Positions 5,770 through 7,823 of a stretch of DNA of 7,823 bases are shown here, piece after piece. The notes beneath the pieces are model-generated. The model saw nothing but the letters and a program-made list of their open reading frames with translations, ran no database searches and was not told the DNA's origin. Numbering within the stretch: the stretch's first letter is position 1; each line of letters opens with the position of its first letter. The stretch comes from ZCTH02-B3 sp036563895 (GTDB taxonomy: Bacteria; Bacillota; Bacilli; Paenibacillales; Paenibacillaceae): contig DATCLN010000184.1 of NCBI GenBank assembly GCA_036563895.1, forward strand, positions 1 to 7,823. Reading direction: 5' to 3'. Made by a program: the position numbers and the translations under genes.

Positions 5770-7316
5770 TGGCTGAATCTGCAGCGCCGCGGCCGGTGGC
5801 GCTGATCATTCTCGACGGCTTCGGGCTGCGGGAAGAGAAGGAAGGCAACGCGGTGGCGCTCGCCCGCAAGCCGAATTTCGACCGCTACTGGGCGACGTAT
5901 CCGCACACGACGCTGACGGCTTCGGGGGAAGCGGTCGGGCTGCCGGAAGGGCAGATGGGCAACTCCGAAGTCGGGCATCTGAACATCGGCGCCGGCCGCA
6001 TCGTGTATCAGGATTTGACGCGGATCAGCAAGTCGATCCGCGACGGGGACTTTTTTGAAAACGAAACCCTGCTCGGCGCCGTCCGGCACGCGCGGGACAA
6101 CGGCAAGAAGCTGCACCTGTGCGGCCTGCTTTCCGACGGAGGCGTGCACAGCCACATGGACCACGCCCTGGCGATCCTGGAAATGGCCAGGCGCGAAGGG
6201 CTCACGGACCGGGTGTTCGTGCACGCGTTCCTCGACGGGCGGGACACGGCGCCGGACAGCGCGGTTCGTTATCTGGAAGTGTTTCTGGAGCGCGCGCGGG
6301 AGATCGGCGTGGGCCGCATCGCCACGGTGCAGGGGCGCTACTACGCCATGGACCGCGACAAGCGGTGGGACCGGACGGAGAAGGCGTACCGCGCCATGGT
6401 GTACGGGGAAGGCCCGAAGTACCGCGACCCGATCGCCGCCGTGCGGGAATCTTATGAGAAGTCGGTCTTCGACGAATTCGTCATGCCGACGGTCATTGTG
6501 GATGAAGACGGGGCGCCGGTCGGCCCGGTGGAGTCCGGCGACGCGATGATCTTTTTCAACTTCCGGCCGGACCGGGCCATCCAGCTGTCGCAGGCGTTCA
6601 CGAATGAAGATTTCCGCGGCTTCGACCGGGGGCCGGGGCATCCGAAGGACGTCTATTTCGTCTGCATGACGCTGTTTTCGGAAACGGTCGGGGGTTATGT
6701 GGCGTTCAAGCCGAAAAATCTGGACAACACCTTTGGCGAAGTGCTGGTGCAGCACGGCAAGACCCAGCTGCGCATCGCGGAGACGGAAAAGTACGCGCAT
6801 GTGACGTACTTTTTCAGCGGCGGGCGGGACATCGCGCTGGAAGGCGAGACACGGATCCTGATCAACTCGCCGAAGGTGGCTACCTACGACCTCAAGCCGG
6901 AGATGAGTGCCTACGAGGTGGCGGAAGCGGCGGTCCGGGAGATTGAGTCGGACAGGCATGACGTCATCGTGCTCAATTTCGCCAACCCCGACATGGTGGG
7001 CCACTCAGGCATGCTGGAGCCGACCATCCGCGCCGTCGAGGCGGTGGACGAGTGCCTCGGCAAGGTAGTGGAAGCGGTGCTGGCGAAGGGCGGCATCGCG
7101 ATGATCATCGGCGACCACGGCAACGCGGAAATCATGATCGACGAATCCGGCAAGCCGCATACGGCGCACACCACCAGTCCGGTGCCCTGCATCGTGACGA
7201 AGCACGGTCTGGCTTTGCGGGAGGGCGGCATCCTGGCCGACGTGGCGCCGACGCTGCTTGAGCTGCTCGGCCTGCCGCAGCCTCCGGAGATGACCGGGAA
7301 ATCGCTTATCATTTAA
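5766..7316 (+). CDS. gpmI: Phosphoglycerate mutase, cofactor-independent (iPGM)
   Basis: This Mn-dependent enzyme interconverts 3- and 2-phosphoglycerate through a phosphoserine intermediate, without 2,3-bisphosphoglycerate. It belongs to the alkaline phosphatase superfamily. The protein has 516 residues, about 511 being usual; the excess is mainly N-terminal (MMAESAA). Matching the G. stearothermophilus enzyme with a constant offset of 5, then 6, all catalytic residues are present: Asp17, nucleophile Ser67 in MGNSEVGHLN, His128, Arg159-Asp160 in LDGRDT, Arg267 and Arg270 in NFRPDR, Lys342, Asp409 and His413 in NPDMVGHSG, Asp450-His451 in GDHGNAE, and His468 in HTAHTTSPVP. The ATG at 5766 overlaps the tpiA stop as ATGA, with GGAAGGGG at 5751-5758 seven bases upstream. 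The ATG at 5769 is an alternative start, one residue shorter. The name pgm is used in Bacillus; gpmI separates it from phosphoglucomutase. Confidence 0.97.
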   Translation: MMAESAAPRPVALIILDGFGLREEKEGNAVALARKPNFDRYWATYPHTTLTASGEAVGLPEGQMGNSEVGHLNIGAGRIVYQDLTRISKSIRDGDFFENETLLGAVRHARDNGKKLHLCGLLSDGGVHSHMDHALAILEMARREGLTDRVFVHAFLDGRDTAPDSAVRYLEVFLERAREIGVGRIATVQGRYYAMDRDKRWDRTEKAYRAMVYGEGPKYRDPIAAVRESYEKSVFDEFVMPTVIVDEDGAPVGPVESGDAMIFFNFRPDRAIQLSQAFTNEDFRGFDRGPGHPKDVYFVCMTLFSETVGGYVAFKPKNLDNTFGEVLVQHGKTQLRIAETEKYAHVTYFFSGGRDIALEGETRILINSPKVATYDLKPEMSAYEVAEAAVREIESDRHDVIVLNFANPDMVGHSGMLEPTIRAVEAVDECLGKVVEAVLAKGGIAMIIGDHGNAEIMIDESGKPHTAHTTSPVPCIVTKHGLALREGGILADVAPTLLELLGLPQPPEMTGKSLII

Positions 7317-7333
7317 CCAGTTACACCCAGCGG

Positions 7334-7339
7334 AAGGAG
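7334..7339 (+). promoter_or_regulatory. Ribosome binding site supporting a GTG start for eno
   Basis: AAGGAG lies 10 bases before the GTG at 7350. No in-frame ATG is available nearby, and translation from this GTG reproduces the usual enolase N-terminus at the usual length, so the site decides the start. Confidence 0.8.
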
Positions 7340-7349
7340 TGTTTTACGC

Positions 7350-7823
7350 GTGACGTTCATTTCCGAAATTTACGCCCGCGAAGTGCTGGATTCCCGCGGC
7401 AATCCCACCGTCGAGGTGGAGGTCCGCCTGGACTCCGGCGCGTTCGGCCGCGCCATCGTGCCGTCCGGCGCTTCCACCGGCGCCCATGAGGCGGTGGAGC
7501 TGCGCGACGGCGACAAAAGCCGCTATCTCGGCAAAGGCGTCCTCAAGGCGGTGGAAAATGTCAACCAGGTGATCGCCCCGGAACTCATCGGCTGGAACGC
7601 CCTGGACCAGGTGGCCATCGACCGCCGGATGATCGAGCTGGACGGCACGCCGAACAAGGCCAAACTCGGAGCCAACGCGATCCTGGCCGTGTCGATGGCC
7701 GTGGCCCGCGCCGCGGCGGACGCCCTCGACGTGCCGCTGTACGTGTATCTGGGCGGGTTCAACGCCAAGACGCTGCCGGTGCCGATGATGAACATCCTGA
7801 ACGGCGGCGCGCACGCCGACAAC
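7350..7823 (+). CDS. eno: Enolase (partial, 3' end missing)
   Basis: Enolase dehydrates 2-phosphoglycerate to phosphoenolpyruvate with Mg, and in Bacilli is also an RNA degradosome partner. The window holds the first 158 codons of about 430: the N-terminal alpha/beta domain and the start of the barrel. Visible family blocks are IYAREVLDSRGNPTVEVEV (residues 7-25), VPSGASTG with the substrate loop Ser, EAVELRDGD, LIELDGTPNKAKLGANAILAVSMA, and PVPMMNILNGGAHADN, whose His lines the active site. The start is GTG, with a good ribosome binding site; the N-terminus aligns residue for residue with B. subtilis enolase as I recall it. It follows gpmI after 33 bases with no terminator or separate promoter visible, so it is the distal gene of the operon in this window. 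The C-terminal catalytic Lys and metal ligands are beyond the edge. Confidence 0.97.
   Translation, partial: MTFISEIYAREVLDSRGNPTVEVEVRLDSGAFGRAIVPSGASTGAHEAVELRDGDKSRYLGKGVLKAVENVNQVIAPELIGWNALDQVAIDRRMIELDGTPNKAKLGANAILAVSMAVARAAADALDVPLYVYLGGFNAKTLPVPMMNILNGGAHADN

Noticed and set aside
5736..7004. Minus-strand open frame of about 422 codons opposite gpmI.
   Set aside because: Same reasons: antisense to an intact enzyme gene, His/Arg-rich low-information translation, no independent start signals.

Overview
The window looks like chromosomal DNA from a GC-rich member of the Bacilli, most plausibly Paenibacillaceae (Paenibacillus, Cohnella or Thermobacillus relatives). The gene order cggR-gapA-pgk-tpiA-gpmI-eno is the classic Firmicutes central-glycolysis operon, the proteins closely resemble their Bacillus counterparts as I remember them, and the coding DNA is strongly GC-biased. 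The genus is an inference. All genes lie on the + strand.

Layout. Positions 1-1308 hold the 3' part of a GH51 alpha-L-arabinofuranosidase gene, whose 5' end is outside the window. It closes with a strong intrinsic terminator (1324-1354). A roughly 180-base control region follows. It contains a sigma-A-type promoter (1401-1429) and, over the predicted start of transcription, a tandem CggR operator (1435-1470) whose spacing matches the Bacillus subtilis operator exactly. Then come cggR (1534-2580), gapA (2704-3708), pgk (3820-5001), tpiA (5011-5769), gpmI (5766-7316) and the first 158 codons of eno (from 7350), which runs off the right edge.

How the genes work together. gapA, pgk, tpiA, gpmI and eno encode the triose-phosphate half of glycolysis, from triose phosphates to phosphoenolpyruvate. 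CggR is the operon's own repressor; in B. subtilis fructose-1,6-bisphosphate weakens its grip, so expression follows glycolytic flux. Two hairpins lie between cggR and gapA, where B. subtilis cuts the transcript to give a stable gapA message. A terminator-like hairpin lies between gapA and pgk, and a weak candidate promoter for the distal genes overlaps its 3' end. Both would allow much more gapA product than CggR or downstream enzymes. tpiA and gpmI overlap by four bases and appear translationally coupled.

I found no RNA genes, mobile elements, CRISPR arrays or phage genes, and no evidence of a new defence or metabolic system. The parts worth a second look are regulatory: the operator and its uneven half-sites, the gapA-pgk junction, the gapA leader hairpins, and an insertion in the arabinofuranosidase.
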